64,000 bases of DNA. Origin: an uncultured Christensenella sp. Lineage in GTDB: Bacteria; Bacillota; Clostridia; Christensenellales; Borkfalkiaceae. Location of the stretch: positions 1 through 64,000 of the forward strand of contig CAJKUC010000005.1 of NCBI GenBank assembly GCA_905203015.1, written 5' to 3'. Both the position numbers and the translations under genes were made by a program. Each line of letters begins with the position of its first letter. Position 1 is the stretch's first letter. Of the stretch, positions 35,049 through 43,914 are shown one piece after another. A model generated the notes under the pieces. It was not told the origin of the DNA. It did no database searches and was given only the letters and a program-made list of their open reading frames with translations.

Positions 35049-36371
35049 TCACAGAAATTGCAGAAAATCCACCAGAATCGCAAAGCCGAACAACACGATA
35101 ATACCGATAAAATGAATCATCGCTTCCACTTTACGGTTGATGGGCTTTTTGCGTATCCACTCGATAATGCAGAAAACGATTTTCGAGCCGTCGAGCGCGG
35201 GAATGGGAAGAAGATTGAACACGGCGAGATTCACGCCGATAAACGACGCGATATTCAGAAAACTCAGCCAGCCGCTCGTTGCCTGCTGCGACGTTATGCG
35301 GATCGTGGTGATCGGGCCGCCCATGCTCTTTAAAGGAATTTTTCCCGTAATCAATTGCCCGAGGGAGGAAAGCACCATGCCCGCTTCTTTGAAAGAATAC
35401 GCGAACGAATCGCCCGCAGCCCTGCCGAAGCCTTCCCTCTGCGTTACGGGCGCTAACGCATAAACGCCGAGCGAGCGCACCATATATCCCGTTTTGGTAA
35501 GCGCGTCGAATTCGGAAGACGAAACGGCAAGCGTCACTTCCACGATTCTGCTTACCCGCTCTCCGTTCTCTTCGCGGAGCACTTCGATTTTCGCCGTATC
35601 TCCCGCGTTCTTGCCTTTCAGAGCGGAAAGATAATCGGAAATAAGGTACACCTTCTTTCCTTCGATCCGCACGATCACGTCTCCCGTGCAAAGCCCGTTT
35701 TCCTCTGCTTCGCCGTCTTGGGTATCGAGGAAAAGCGACGAACGTACGCCGTTTGCCGCCGCCTCTTCGTTTTTATCGGGTTTTTCTTTCACCACCGAAT
35801 ACATCGGTCTGCCCACCGAAACGAACATCACGAAAATCAGAAGAAGCCCCAGAAGATAATTCATCGTAGCCCCCGCAAGAAGCACGATAATGCGCTTCCA
35901 GGGCGGCTGATCGTTGAAACGGATGCCTTTCGGCTCGGGGTAATCGCTTTCGCTTTCTTTTCCGCTTTGCGCCTGATTCTCTTCCGCGATCTCTTCTGCC
36001 CGTAACGAGCCTGCTTTTTCGCCGCTTTCGCCTGTTTCCGCCATTTCGGCGAACGGTTCGTCCGCCGCGTTCTTCTTATCTTCGGGCGATTTTTCCGTTT
36101 CTTCGTCCGCTTCGTCCTCGCCGTCGAAAGCGCAGTAGCCGCCGAGCGGCACTACGCGGAGCGCGAAAAGTTCGCCCGTTTTTTTGCTGCGTTTTTTAAA
36201 AATCGCAGGCCCGAACCCCACGGAAAATTCATTGATTTTAAAGCCGAGTATTTTTCCCGCGAGATAGTGCCCGAATTCGTGAATCGTCACCATGGCGAGA
36301 AGCACGGCAACCGCCGCCAGCACGCCGCCTGCGTTTTTCATGATATCGGAAAATGTCAGAAGTGAATACAT
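35049..36371 (-). CDS. rseP: Site-2 metalloprotease RseP/RasP
   Basis: The 440-residue intramembrane zinc protease cleaves membrane-spanning segments of anti-sigma factors and signal-peptide remnants. The active site HEFGH is in the first membrane helix (about residue 27), the second motif NLLPIPALDG is near the C-terminus, and a PDZ domain lies between. An acidic, Glu-rich insert of about 70 residues after the first helical pair is unusual. GGAGGAAAC precedes the ATG. It ends the pyrH-frr-uppS-cdsA-dxr-rseP operon, the order seen in B. subtilis. Confidence 0.95.
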   Translation of the reverse strand: MYSLLTFSDIMKNAGGVLAAVAVLLAMVTIHEFGHYLAGKILGFKINEFSVGFGPAIFKKRSKKTGELFALRVVPLGGYCAFDGEDEADEETEKSPEDKKNAADEPFAEMAETGESGEKAGSLRAEEIAEENQAQSGKESESDYPEPKGIRFNDQPPWKRIIVLLAGATMNYLLGLLLIFVMFVSVGRPMYSVVKEKPDKNEEAAANGVRSSLFLDTQDGEAEENGLCTGDVIVRIEGKKVYLISDYLSALKGKNAGDTAKIEVLREENGERVSRIVEVTLAVSSSEFDALTKTGYMVRSLGVYALAPVTQREGFGRAAGDSFAYSFKEAGMVLSSLGQLITGKIPLKSMGGPITTIRITSQQATSGWLSFLNIASFIGVNLAVFNLLPIPALDGSKIVFCIIEWIRKKPINRKVEAMIHFIGIIVLFGFAILVDFLQFL

Positions 36372-36389
36372 CGCGTTTCCTCCGCAAAA

Positions 36390-37541
36390 TTATGCGCCTT
36401 GCAAAGCCGAAATATACTCTTTCGCCGCCATGCGCGCCGCGCCGTCCGTTTCGCACAGCGCTTCGTACGAATCCGCCCTTTCTTTTTTCGTGCGGTCGAG
36501 AACGAACGAAAGGCAATCCGCGATCTGCAGAAAGCCGATCTCTCCCCGCAAAAACGCATGCACGGCGATTTCGCCCGCCCCGTTCAGCGCGCAGGGGTAG
36601 TTATCCCCCGCCTTTCCCGCCCGGAGCGCAAGCGAAAAACAGGGGAATTTTTCTTCTTCGAGCGGCAGAAAACGAAGCGAAGCAAGTTTTACGAAATCGG
36701 GCGACTCGCAACAGGAAAGCCGCTTCGGATACGTGAGCGCCAGTTGGATGGGCAATTCCATCGACGGCACGCCCATCTGCGCGATCACCGCCCCGTCCTC
36801 TAATTCCGCCATGGAATGAATCACGCTTTCGGGATGCACGATCGCCTGAATTTTTTCATAAGGCGCGTTGTACAGATGGTGCGCTTCGATCACCTCGAAG
36901 CCTTTGTTTAAAAGCGTGGCGCTGTCGATCGTGATTTTCGCGCCCATGTTCCAGGTGGGATGTTTCAGCGCGTCCGCCGCCGTAACGTTTTTCAGTTCGT
37001 CGCGGCTTTTTCCGTAAAACGGTCCGCCGCTTGCCGTAATAATCAGTTTTTTAAACGGTTTATCGAGCGAAAAGCCCAACGCCTGCCACAGGGCGGAATG
37101 TTCACTGTCTACGGGGCGGAGAGAAACGGCGTTTTCTTTCGCCGTACGCATAAACAGTTCGCCCCCGCAAACGAGCGTCTCTTTATTCGCAAGCGCGATC
37201 GGAAGCCCGCGCTTTGCCGCGGCGAGAGAATAAGAGAGCCCCGCAAACCCGCTTGCCGCGATCACCGCGATATCGCAACCGTCAAGGGCGCGGAGCGCTT
37301 CTTCTTTTCCGTAATAAAAAGGTACGTCCGCGGGCATTTCGCCGCGCAGTTTTTCGCCGCTTTCTCCGTCGGCGAGCGCGCAGAACCGGGGGCGGTATTT
37401 TTTCGCCAGCGAAACGAATCCGTCGCCGCCGCGACGGGATACAGCAGAATATAAGCAGAATTCGTCGGGATGACGGTCGATCACGGCAAGGGTCTGCCGC
37501 CCGATCGAGCCCGTCGCGCCGATCAATGCGATTTTCAACAT
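36390..37541 (-). CDS. dxr: 1-deoxy-D-xylulose 5-phosphate reductoisomerase
   Basis: Dxr (IspC) makes 2-C-methylerythritol 4-phosphate in the non-mevalonate isoprenoid pathway, using NADPH. The 383-residue protein has the nucleotide-binding IALIGATGSIGRQTL, the substrate/metal residues in LANKETLV, PVDSEHSALWQ and ITASGGPF, and HPTWNMGAKITIDSATLLNK. Length is standard. It is 17 bp downstream of cdsA and 18 bp upstream of rseP. Confidence 0.98.
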   Translation of the reverse strand: MLKIALIGATGSIGRQTLAVIDRHPDEFCLYSAVSRRGGDGFVSLAKKYRPRFCALADGESGEKLRGEMPADVPFYYGKEEALRALDGCDIAVIAASGFAGLSYSLAAAKRGLPIALANKETLVCGGELFMRTAKENAVSLRPVDSEHSALWQALGFSLDKPFKKLIITASGGPFYGKSRDELKNVTAADALKHPTWNMGAKITIDSATLLNKGFEVIEAHHLYNAPYEKIQAIVHPESVIHSMAELEDGAVIAQMGVPSMELPIQLALTYPKRLSCCESPDFVKLASLRFLPLEEEKFPCFSLALRAGKAGDNYPCALNGAGEIAVHAFLRGEIGFLQIADCLSFVLDRTKKERADSYEALCETDGAARMAAKEYISALQGA

Positions 37542-37558
37542 AAATCATGCCCTCTTTT

Positions 37559-38512
37559 TCAGGCGCGCATAATAAGAGCGAACAACGCAAACACCAGATA
37601 CACCGTCATCGCGGCAAACAACGTGCCGTCGATACGATCCATAATGCCGCCGTGCCCGGGCAGAAGTTTGCCCATATCCTTGATGCCCGCCTTACGCTTC
37701 ACGCAACTTTCCACCAGATCGCCGAACTCCGTAGCGGCGGCGGTAACCAACCCGATCAGAAGATAGACGGGCAGAAACAGTTGCATTTTATCGAAACTGC
37801 CAGCCACGGCGTTATAGGAAAAATACAGAATCGCCGCACCCGTAAGCCCGCCGACGAGCCCGCCGATGCCGCCGATCACCGTTTTATTCGGGGAGACGTG
37901 CGGCGCCATTTTTTTCGGAAACTTTTTCTTTAAGAATCTGCCGAAAACGTACGCGATGGAATCGGCGAAAGGCGAGATCACGAAAATGCACAGAATCGCC
38001 AGATCGGAATTGAATGCGTATTCTTCCAGCCCCGCGATTTCGGGCAGATGATTCGCAAGCGTAAGCAACGCGAGAATCACCGTGGGATACACCGCCGCGA
38101 AAAACGCCTTGCCCGTATTTTCTATGCCCGTTTCGTCGTGCCGTATCACAAGAAGCGACAGCAAATAGACGGCGAGCACGAAAAACGCGATACCCGCGCT
38201 TTCCGCGCCGAACGAGAAAAATTCTTCGCCGAGCGCGCATGCGGGAATACACAGCGCCGCAAAAACGAACAAGCCGATTTTCTGCGCTTTCGTAAACGCG
38301 TTATCGTTCGCCGTGCCTTCCGCCGCGTTTTCTCCGCTTGCCGCCGAAGATTCCGAGGCGTGATCGAACGCACGTATCATTTCAAACGTGCCGATCAGCG
38401 AAAAAAGCCAGATCGCCGCGTCGAAGCAAAGATCGGAAACAAAAATTTTCAAAACGTAAAATAACGCGAGGACGGCTACGTAACTCGCCCCCGTAATCAG
38501 CCTTATTTTCAT
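37559..38512 (-). CDS. cdsA: Phosphatidate cytidylyltransferase
   Basis: CdsA makes CDP-diacylglycerol for phospholipid synthesis in the membrane. The 317-residue protein has eight or so hydrophobic segments and the C-terminal signature spread over KTVIGGIGGLVGGLTGA and KDMGKLLPGHGGIMDRIDG. A Ser/Ala/Glu-rich stretch at about 52-70 enlarges an early loop. Its ATG overlaps the uppS stop (ATGA), so translation is coupled. Confidence 0.96.
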   Translation of the reverse strand: MKIRLITGASYVAVLALFYVLKIFVSDLCFDAAIWLFSLIGTFEMIRAFDHASESSAASGENAAEGTANDNAFTKAQKIGLFVFAALCIPACALGEEFFSFGAESAGIAFFVLAVYLLSLLVIRHDETGIENTGKAFFAAVYPTVILALLTLANHLPEIAGLEEYAFNSDLAILCIFVISPFADSIAYVFGRFLKKKFPKKMAPHVSPNKTVIGGIGGLVGGLTGAAILYFSYNAVAGSFDKMQLFLPVYLLIGLVTAAATEFGDLVESCVKRKAGIKDMGKLLPGHGGIMDRIDGTLFAAMTVYLVFALFALIMRA

Positions 38513-39315
38513 TCGTCCGCTCCTTTCTCTTTTGTGTTTTTTTCTTCTTTTTCCGGCGACGAATTTTCCATTTGCTCGTCCGTCTTGCCGAAACGACGTT
38601 TACGCCCCGCGTATTCTTTCAGCGCCTCGTCCAGATCCCGATCGGAAAAATCGGGGAAGAGTTTTTCGGAAAAATACAATTCCGCGTACGCGCTCTGCCA
38701 AAGCAAAAAATTGGAAAGACGGAGTTCTTTTCCCGTGCGGATGATCAGATCGGGATCGGGCTGCCCCGCCGTATACAGCAGGGAAGAAAGACTCTCTTCC
38801 GTAAGTTCTCTGCCCTCTTTCACCGCGATATTCGCCGCACGCACGATCTCCGCGCGCGAACCGTAGCCGAGCGCCACGTTCACCCCGCGCCCTTCGTACG
38901 CTTCGGATTCTTTCTGCGCTTCGATCAGAAGTTCGCGCACGTCGGCGGGAAACAACGATAAATCGCCCAGCACGCGTACCCGCGCCTTTCGCTCCGCGAT
39001 TTCGTGCATGCACGGCACGAAATATTTGCGGATCAGATTGAAAAGCCCTTCCAGTTCCTCTTTCGGCCGCTTGAAATTTTCCGTAGACAACGCGTACACA
39101 GTCACGTAGGAAACGCCCGCGTCGAGCGCGTGACGAAGCAAGCCCATCATGCGATCCATGCCGAAACGATGCCCCGCGGAACGCGGCAGAAGGCGTTTCT
39201 TCGCCCATCTGCCGTTGCCGTCCATGATAATGCCTATATGCCGCGGCAAAAGACCTGCGCGGGCGTTTTCCGCGCCGCGCGAAGTTTCGTCTTTATTTAT
39301 CCTATTCTTCTTCAT
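38509..39315 (-). CDS. uppS: Undecaprenyl diphosphate synthase
   Basis: UppS makes the C55 lipid carrier for cell-wall precursors from FPP and IPP. The 268-residue cis-prenyltransferase has HIGIIMDGNGRWAKKR with the catalytic Asp, the GHRFGMDRM helix, YALSTENFKRP and DLIIRTGKELRLSNFLLWQS. The N-terminal 25 and C-terminal 25 residues are charged extensions. It is followed by cdsA with an overlap and preceded by frr after 27 bp. Confidence 0.97.
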   Translation of the reverse strand: MKKNRINKDETSRGAENARAGLLPRHIGIIMDGNGRWAKKRLLPRSAGHRFGMDRMMGLLRHALDAGVSYVTVYALSTENFKRPKEELEGLFNLIRKYFVPCMHEIAERKARVRVLGDLSLFPADVRELLIEAQKESEAYEGRGVNVALGYGSRAEIVRAANIAVKEGRELTEESLSSLLYTAGQPDPDLIIRTGKELRLSNFLLWQSAYAELYFSEKLFPDFSDRDLDEALKEYAGRKRRFGKTDEQMENSSPEKEEKNTKEKGADE

Positions 39316-39342
39316 ACCGAAAATAGACCGCTCTTTTCTTCG

Positions 39343-39915
39343 TCAGATAGACATCAGATCTTTTTCTTTCGCGGCGATGATCGCATCGAGTTTCGTCATC
39401 GCGGCGGAAACGCTCTTTTCCACGTCCGCTTCGCAGGACGCGTGATCGTCTTCGGAAAGTTCTTTCGCCGTCTTCATCTTTTTCAGCGTATCCATCGCGT
39501 TTCTTCTCGCGTTGCGGATCTCCACTTTCGTTTCCTCGCCCATTTTCTTGATCTGTTTGACGAGTTCCTTTCTGCGTTCTTCCGTCATGACGGGGAATAC
39601 GATACGGATCACCTTGCCGTCGTTTGTGGGGGTGAGCCCGAGATTGGATTGCAGAATCGCTTTTTCCACCGCTTTCAACAGAGATTTGTCCCAAAGGCTG
39701 ATCTGCAGGCAACGCGCGTCGAGCGCGCTTACGTTGCCCAGTTCGATCAGTTTGCTCATGCCGCCGTACGCTTCCACGTCGATGCGATCCAGCACGTGGG
39801 GATTCGCTCTGCCCGCGCGGATAGCGGAATATTCCTCTTCGAGAGCGGTCACCGCTCTGTCTATGGCGTCTTCGAGTTCCAACATCATTTCTTCTACTTT
39901 TTCGTTTTCGATCAT
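39343..39915 (-). CDS. frr: Ribosome recycling factor
   Basis: Frr splits post-termination ribosomes with EF-G. The 190-residue protein shows YSAIRAGRANPHVLDRIDVE, the hinge and LTPTNDGKVIRIVFPVMTEE, and the long coiled-coil arm with RKELVKQIKKMGEETKVEIR. Length is about 185 in the family. It is 70 bp downstream of pyrH. Confidence 0.98.
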   Translation of the reverse strand: MIENEKVEEMMLELEDAIDRAVTALEEEYSAIRAGRANPHVLDRIDVEAYGGMSKLIELGNVSALDARCLQISLWDKSLLKAVEKAILQSNLGLTPTNDGKVIRIVFPVMTEERRKELVKQIKKMGEETKVEIRNARRNAMDTLKKMKTAKELSEDDHASCEADVEKSVSAAMTKLDAIIAAKEKDLMSI

Positions 39916-39985
39916 TTTTCGTTTACCTCCCGTTTGTACGGTATTATTTTTTTCTTGTTTTGCCCGATCGTTACGCCCTTTCCGC

Positions 39986-40696
39986 TCAATCCACGGAAAT
40001 CAGCGTGCCGAGTTTTTCCCCGCATACGGCGCGAAGAATGGAATCTTCTTCGTTCAGCCCGAAAGCCAGCGTGGGAACGCCGTTTTCCATGCACATCGTA
40101 GCCGCCGTGAAATCGATGACTTTCAGCCCCTGATTCACGATATCGGTATAAGTAAGTTTATCGTATTTTTTCGCGTTCGGATTCGTCTTGGGATCGGAAT
40201 CGTAAATGCCGTCTACATTCTTCGCCATCAGAAGCACGTCTGCGGAAATCTCGCACGCGCGAAGCGCCGCCGCCGTATCCGTGGAACAATACGGGTTTCC
40301 CGTACCGCAGGCGAAAATCACGATGCGCCCCTGCTCGAAATGGCGCAACGCCTTCCTGAGAATAAACGGCTCTGCGATCGACACCATATTGAGCGCGGTC
40401 TGCACGCGGACGGGAATTCCGCGCTGTTCGATCGCGTCCATCATCGCGAGCGAATTCATCACCGTGGAAAGCATGCCCATCTGATCCGCCGTGGTGCGCT
40501 CCATTCTCGTGCCCTGTCTTCCGCGCCAGAAATTGCCGCCGCCGATCACAAGCCCGATTTCCACGCCCATTTCGTGCACTTTCACGATCTCGTCCACCAC
40601 GCGGGCAATCACTTCCTGATTGAGCCCGAAGCCCTGTTCTCCCGCGAGAGCCTCGCCGGAAAGTTTGAGTAAAATTCTCTTGTATTTAGGTTGCAT
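39986..40696 (-). CDS. pyrH: UMP kinase
   Basis: PyrH phosphorylates UMP to UDP and is allosterically regulated. The 236-residue amino acid kinase-fold protein shows KRILLKLSGEAL, GLVIGGGNFWRGR, ADQMGMLSTVMNSLAMMDAI and the GTGNPYCSTDTAAALRA loop. GGAGGG precedes the ATG. It begins the pyrH-frr-uppS-cdsA-dxr-rseP operon. No tsf or rpsB lies upstream, as is common elsewhere; instead a repeat region and queA lie there. Confidence 0.98.
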   Translation of the reverse strand: MQPKYKRILLKLSGEALAGEQGFGLNQEVIARVVDEIVKVHEMGVEIGLVIGGGNFWRGRQGTRMERTTADQMGMLSTVMNSLAMMDAIEQRGIPVRVQTALNMVSIAEPFILRKALRHFEQGRIVIFACGTGNPYCSTDTAAALRACEISADVLLMAKNVDGIYDSDPKTNPNAKKYDKLTYTDIVNQGLKVIDFTAATMCMENGVPTLAFGLNEEDSILRAVCGEKLGTLISVD

Positions 40697-40743
40697 AATT
40701 CCCTCCGTTGGGTTTTTAATGATTTTAACACGCCCGCAATCGC

Positions 40744-40809
40744 GCGACGGAAGCGTACAATTTCATACGCGACCGAACGAAAACGCAAAGGCGACAATGA
40801 AGCGCGACG
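40744..40809. repeat. 66-bp direct repeat, copy 1
   Basis: This copy and that at 40887-40952 agree at about 61 of 66 positions. It contains GCGTAC-aatttc-ATACGC, which can pair on the minus-strand RNA with one U-G. It lies in the 257-bp gap between queA and pyrH, where I see no gene. Confidence 0.9.
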
Positions 40810-40886
40810 CGCAACATTACGTATATCTCGTTCAAAGCGAAGTGGCTTTTTCTGTAAACGAGCGATTCGAGAAGCCTGCGGATTTT

Positions 40887-40952
40887 GCGACGGGAGCGTA
40901 CAGATTCGTACGCGACCGAACAAAAACGCAAAGGCGACAATGAAGCGCGACG
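40887..40952. repeat. 66-bp direct repeat, copy 2
   Basis: Second copy, ending 1 bp from the queA stop. Its inner hairpin GCGTAC-agattc-GTACGC is perfect. Substitutions between the copies keep the stem pairable on the minus strand. Confidence 0.9.
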
Positions 40953-40953
40953 T

Positions 40954-42036
40954 TCAAAGGAAAAGACACGCGTCGCCGAAAGAAAAGAACCGATACTTCT
41001 TTTCCACGGCATATTTGTATACGCCGAGGATTTCCTCGCGACCGGTGAGGCAAGCGACGAGCATGATGAGAGTGCTTTCGGGAAGATGAAAGTTTGTGAT
41101 CAGCCCGTCGACGCATTTCATACGATAAGGCGGATAAAGGAAAATTTCCGTATTGCCGCTGCACGCATGCACAAAGCCGTGTTCGTCCGCCACGCTTTCC
41201 AGCGTACGCACGGAAGTGGTGCCTACGGCGATCACCCGCCGCCCCTCTCTTTTCGCGCGGTTGATAATCTCCGCCGCCGATTCGCTCACTTCGTAGTATT
41301 CGGAATGCATTTTATGATCGGTGATCACGTCTTCCGAAACGGGGCGGAACGTGCCGAGCCCCACGTGCAGCAACACTTCGGCGATTTCCACGCCCATCGC
41401 GCGGATCTTTTCCAGCAATTCTTTCGTGAAATGCAATCCTGCGGTAGGCGCGGCGGCAGAGCCGTCCACCTTACTGTACACCGTATTATATCGCGTTTTA
41501 TCTTTGAGTTTTTCGTGAATATACGGCGGCAGGGGCATCGTGCCCACGCGGCTCAGTACGTCCTCGAACACGCCGTCGTAAGAAAATTCCACGATCCTCT
41601 CGCCCGTTTCCGTAATATCTTTCACCGTAAGCGAAAGTTCGTCGGACACAGTGAGCGTTACGCCGATTTTCCCCTTTTTTCCGGGGCGCATCAGCACTTC
41701 CCACGTCTTCGTATCGTAGCGTTTCAAAAGCAGCACTTCCACTTTTCCGCCGTGCGGCGTAGACGCGTAAATTCTCGCGGGAATCACCTTCGTATCGTTC
41801 ACCACGAGCACATCGCCCGGGCGGAGATATTCGGGAAGATCGCGAAAAATTCTGTCCTCGATCGTTTTGTTTTTCAGAGAGTACACCAAAAGTCGGGAAG
41901 AATCCCGCGGCTCGGCGGGAGTCTGCGCGATCAGATCTTCGGGAAGATCATAATAAAAATCGCTCTTTCTGTATACCGTTTTTTCCGTTTCGCATGCGCC
42001 TTGCGCGTTTTGCGAATTTTCTTTTTCCTGCATCAT
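40954..42036 (-). CDS. queA: S-adenosylmethionine:tRNA ribosyltransferase-isomerase
   Basis: QueA transfers and isomerises the ribosyl group of SAM onto preQ1-tRNA, giving epoxyqueuosine. The 360-residue protein shows FYYDLPEDLIAQTPAEPRDS, DVLVVNDTKVIPARI, PTAGLHFTKELL and the C-terminal YRFFSFGDACLFL. A charged N-terminal extension of about 22 residues precedes the usual start, and two consecutive ATGs are possible. It follows ruvB by 36 bp. tgt is not in the window; queH is at 21618. Confidence 0.97.
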   Translation of the reverse strand: MMQEKENSQNAQGACETEKTVYRKSDFYYDLPEDLIAQTPAEPRDSSRLLVYSLKNKTIEDRIFRDLPEYLRPGDVLVVNDTKVIPARIYASTPHGGKVEVLLLKRYDTKTWEVLMRPGKKGKIGVTLTVSDELSLTVKDITETGERIVEFSYDGVFEDVLSRVGTMPLPPYIHEKLKDKTRYNTVYSKVDGSAAAPTAGLHFTKELLEKIRAMGVEIAEVLLHVGLGTFRPVSEDVITDHKMHSEYYEVSESAAEIINRAKREGRRVIAVGTTSVRTLESVADEHGFVHACSGNTEIFLYPPYRMKCVDGLITNFHLPESTLIMLVACLTGREEILGVYKYAVEKKYRFFSFGDACLFL

Positions 42037-42072
42037 CGTTGCGCCTTGTTTTCGCCTTATTTTTTGATTTTT

Positions 42073-43137
42073 TTATTCTTCCCCGGAATCGAAATCGTCG
42101 AAAAGAGAAATCTGTTTTTTCGCGCGTTCTTCCGCCCGTCTGCCGAGATGTTCGTACGCCGCTTTCAGGCAGATTCTGCCGCGCGGCGTGCGGGCGATAA
42201 AGCCGAGTTGCAAAAGGTACGGCTCGTAAACGTCTTCGATCGTACCCGCGTCTTCGCCCGTTGTAGCGGCGATCGTATCCAGCCCCGCGGGGCCGCCGCC
42301 GAATTTATCGATCAGGGCAAGCAGAATACGGCGGTCCGTTTCGTCCAGTCCGAGTTCGTCGATTTCCAGCCGCTGCAACGCGTATTTCGCATCGGAAAGC
42401 GTAACGGACGAATTCCCCTGCACAAGGGAGAAATCGCGCACGCGTTTCAAAAGCCTGTTCGCGATACGCGGCGTACCGCGCGAACGACGGGCGATCTCGT
42501 CCGCCGCCTCTTCGTCGATGGAAATTTCAAGCGCGTTCGCGGAATTTTTGATAATCGTTTTCAATTCCTCGGGCGTGTACATTTCAAGCCTGTTGATGAT
42601 TCCGAAACGATCGCGCAGAGGAGAAGCGAGCATGCCCGCTTTCGTAGTGGCGCCGATCAACGTGAATTTCTTCAACGGAAAACGGATATTCCGCGCGGAC
42701 GGGCCCTTTCCTACGATAATATCGAGAGCGAAATCTTCCATGGCGGAATACAGCGTTTCTTCCACGCTGCGGCTGAGCCTGTGAATTTCGTCGATAAAGA
42801 GAACGTCTCCCTCGTTCAGATTGGTGAGAATCGCAGCCAGATCGCCCGATCTTTCGATGGCGGGGCCGCTCGTCATTTTGATCGCCACGCCCATTTCGGC
42901 GGCGACGATATGCGCAAGCGTCGTTTTGCCGAGCCCCGGCGGGCCGTATAACAGCACGTGATCCAGCGCGTCTCCCCGCCGTTTCGCCGCGGCGATATAC
43001 ACGGAGAGATTTTCTTTCACCTTTTCCTGGCCGACGTACCCCGCCATCGTTTTGGGGCGGAGAACGTTTTCCTCGCCGTCGTATTCCGTCTTGGTGGAAA
43101 CGATTAAATTTTCGTCAAAATCCTCTTCTTCGTACAT
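42073..43137 (-). CDS. ruvB: Holliday junction branch migration helicase RuvB
   Basis: RuvB is the hexameric AAA+ motor of branch migration. The 354-residue protein has Walker A YGPPGLGKTTLAH, Walker B VLFIDEIHRL, sensor and arginine-finger regions (RDRFGIINRLEMY) and the C-terminal winged helix with YEPYLLQLGFIARTPRGR. Length is standard. It lies between ruvA and queA on the same strand. Confidence 0.98.
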   Translation of the reverse strand: MYEEEDFDENLIVSTKTEYDGEENVLRPKTMAGYVGQEKVKENLSVYIAAAKRRGDALDHVLLYGPPGLGKTTLAHIVAAEMGVAIKMTSGPAIERSGDLAAILTNLNEGDVLFIDEIHRLSRSVEETLYSAMEDFALDIIVGKGPSARNIRFPLKKFTLIGATTKAGMLASPLRDRFGIINRLEMYTPEELKTIIKNSANALEISIDEEAADEIARRSRGTPRIANRLLKRVRDFSLVQGNSSVTLSDAKYALQRLEIDELGLDETDRRILLALIDKFGGGPAGLDTIAATTGEDAGTIEDVYEPYLLQLGFIARTPRGRICLKAAYEHLGRRAEERAKKQISLFDDFDSGEE

Positions 43138-43263
43138 TTCTGCCTCACAGCGTTTTTTATCTTACTCTTCCCTTTTCAAAAAGCGGAACGCGTATACGCA
43201 TACGGATATGCGCCTGTATACGAACGCGCCGTTTTCGCGGCGCGACGCGGAGCGATCAATCGA

Positions 43264-43872
43264 TCAGCCCTGAAGGGCGCGGCGTATGATTTCTTCCAAC
43301 CCCGCGGCACCGCTCTCCTTCGCGCGTTTTACGGCATGCAGACTTTCGCTGCGCGTAAAACCGAGATTCTGCAACGCGGACACGGCGTCTTCGTCGGCGG
43401 CGGAAAGCCTTTCCCCTTCCGCATACGCGGGAATCTCCGCCGAAAAATCGCCGCTTGCGGACATCACTTCCGCGGCGGAAATTTTGCCGTGCAGTTCCAG
43501 AACGATTTTTTCCGCCGTCTTTTTGCCGAGCCCCTTTACGGTGGACAGTTTTTTCACGTCCGCCGTTAAAATCGCGGCAGCCGCCTCGTCCGCACTCATC
43601 GCGGTGAACACGGCGATACCGCTCTTCGGCCCTACGCCCGAAACGGAAGTGAGTTTTAAAAACAATTCCTTTTCTTTCGGCGAAGCAAAACCGTACAGCG
43701 TTATGCCGTCTTCTTTCACCTGCATCGACGTATACACTTCCAGTTCTCCGCCGATACGGGCGAGCGAAAACACCTTTGCCGAACAATACAGTTCGTAGCC
43801 CACGCCGTTCACTTCGAGAATGAGCGTTTCGCTGCCCATATCGAGCACTCTTCCTTTCAAATAAGCGATCAT
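43264..43872 (-). CDS. ruvA: Holliday junction DNA helicase subunit RuvA
   Basis: RuvA binds the four-way junction and loads RuvB. The 202-residue protein has the N-terminal OB domain (MIAYLKGRVLDMGSETLILE), tandem helix-hairpin-helix motifs (FLKLTSVSGVGPKSGIAVF and LSTVKGLGKKTAEKIVLELH) and the C-terminal three-helix domain that contacts RuvB. Its ribosome site lies in a 14-bp tandem repeat at 43881-43914. Confidence 0.97.
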   Translation of the reverse strand: MIAYLKGRVLDMGSETLILEVNGVGYELYCSAKVFSLARIGGELEVYTSMQVKEDGITLYGFASPKEKELFLKLTSVSGVGPKSGIAVFTAMSADEAAAAILTADVKKLSTVKGLGKKTAEKIVLELHGKISAAEVMSASGDFSAEIPAYAEGERLSAADEDAVSALQNLGFTRSESLHAVKRAKESGAAGLEEIIRRALQG

Positions 43873-43880
43873 CTGCTTCT

Positions 43881-43914
43881 CCTTATGTTCTCCGCCTTAT
43901 GTTCTCCGCCTTAT
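43881..43914. repeat. 14-bp tandem repeat carrying duplicated ribosome sites
   Basis: CCTTATGTTCTCCG occurs twice head to tail plus six further matching bases. Read on the minus strand, it gives repeated CGGAGAACATAAGG ahead of ruvA and includes the ruvC stop codon. Confidence 0.85.

Noticed and set aside
40885..42951. Open frame of 688 codons on the plus strand
   Set aside because: It runs antisense through queA and ruvB, with composition typical of a shadow frame.
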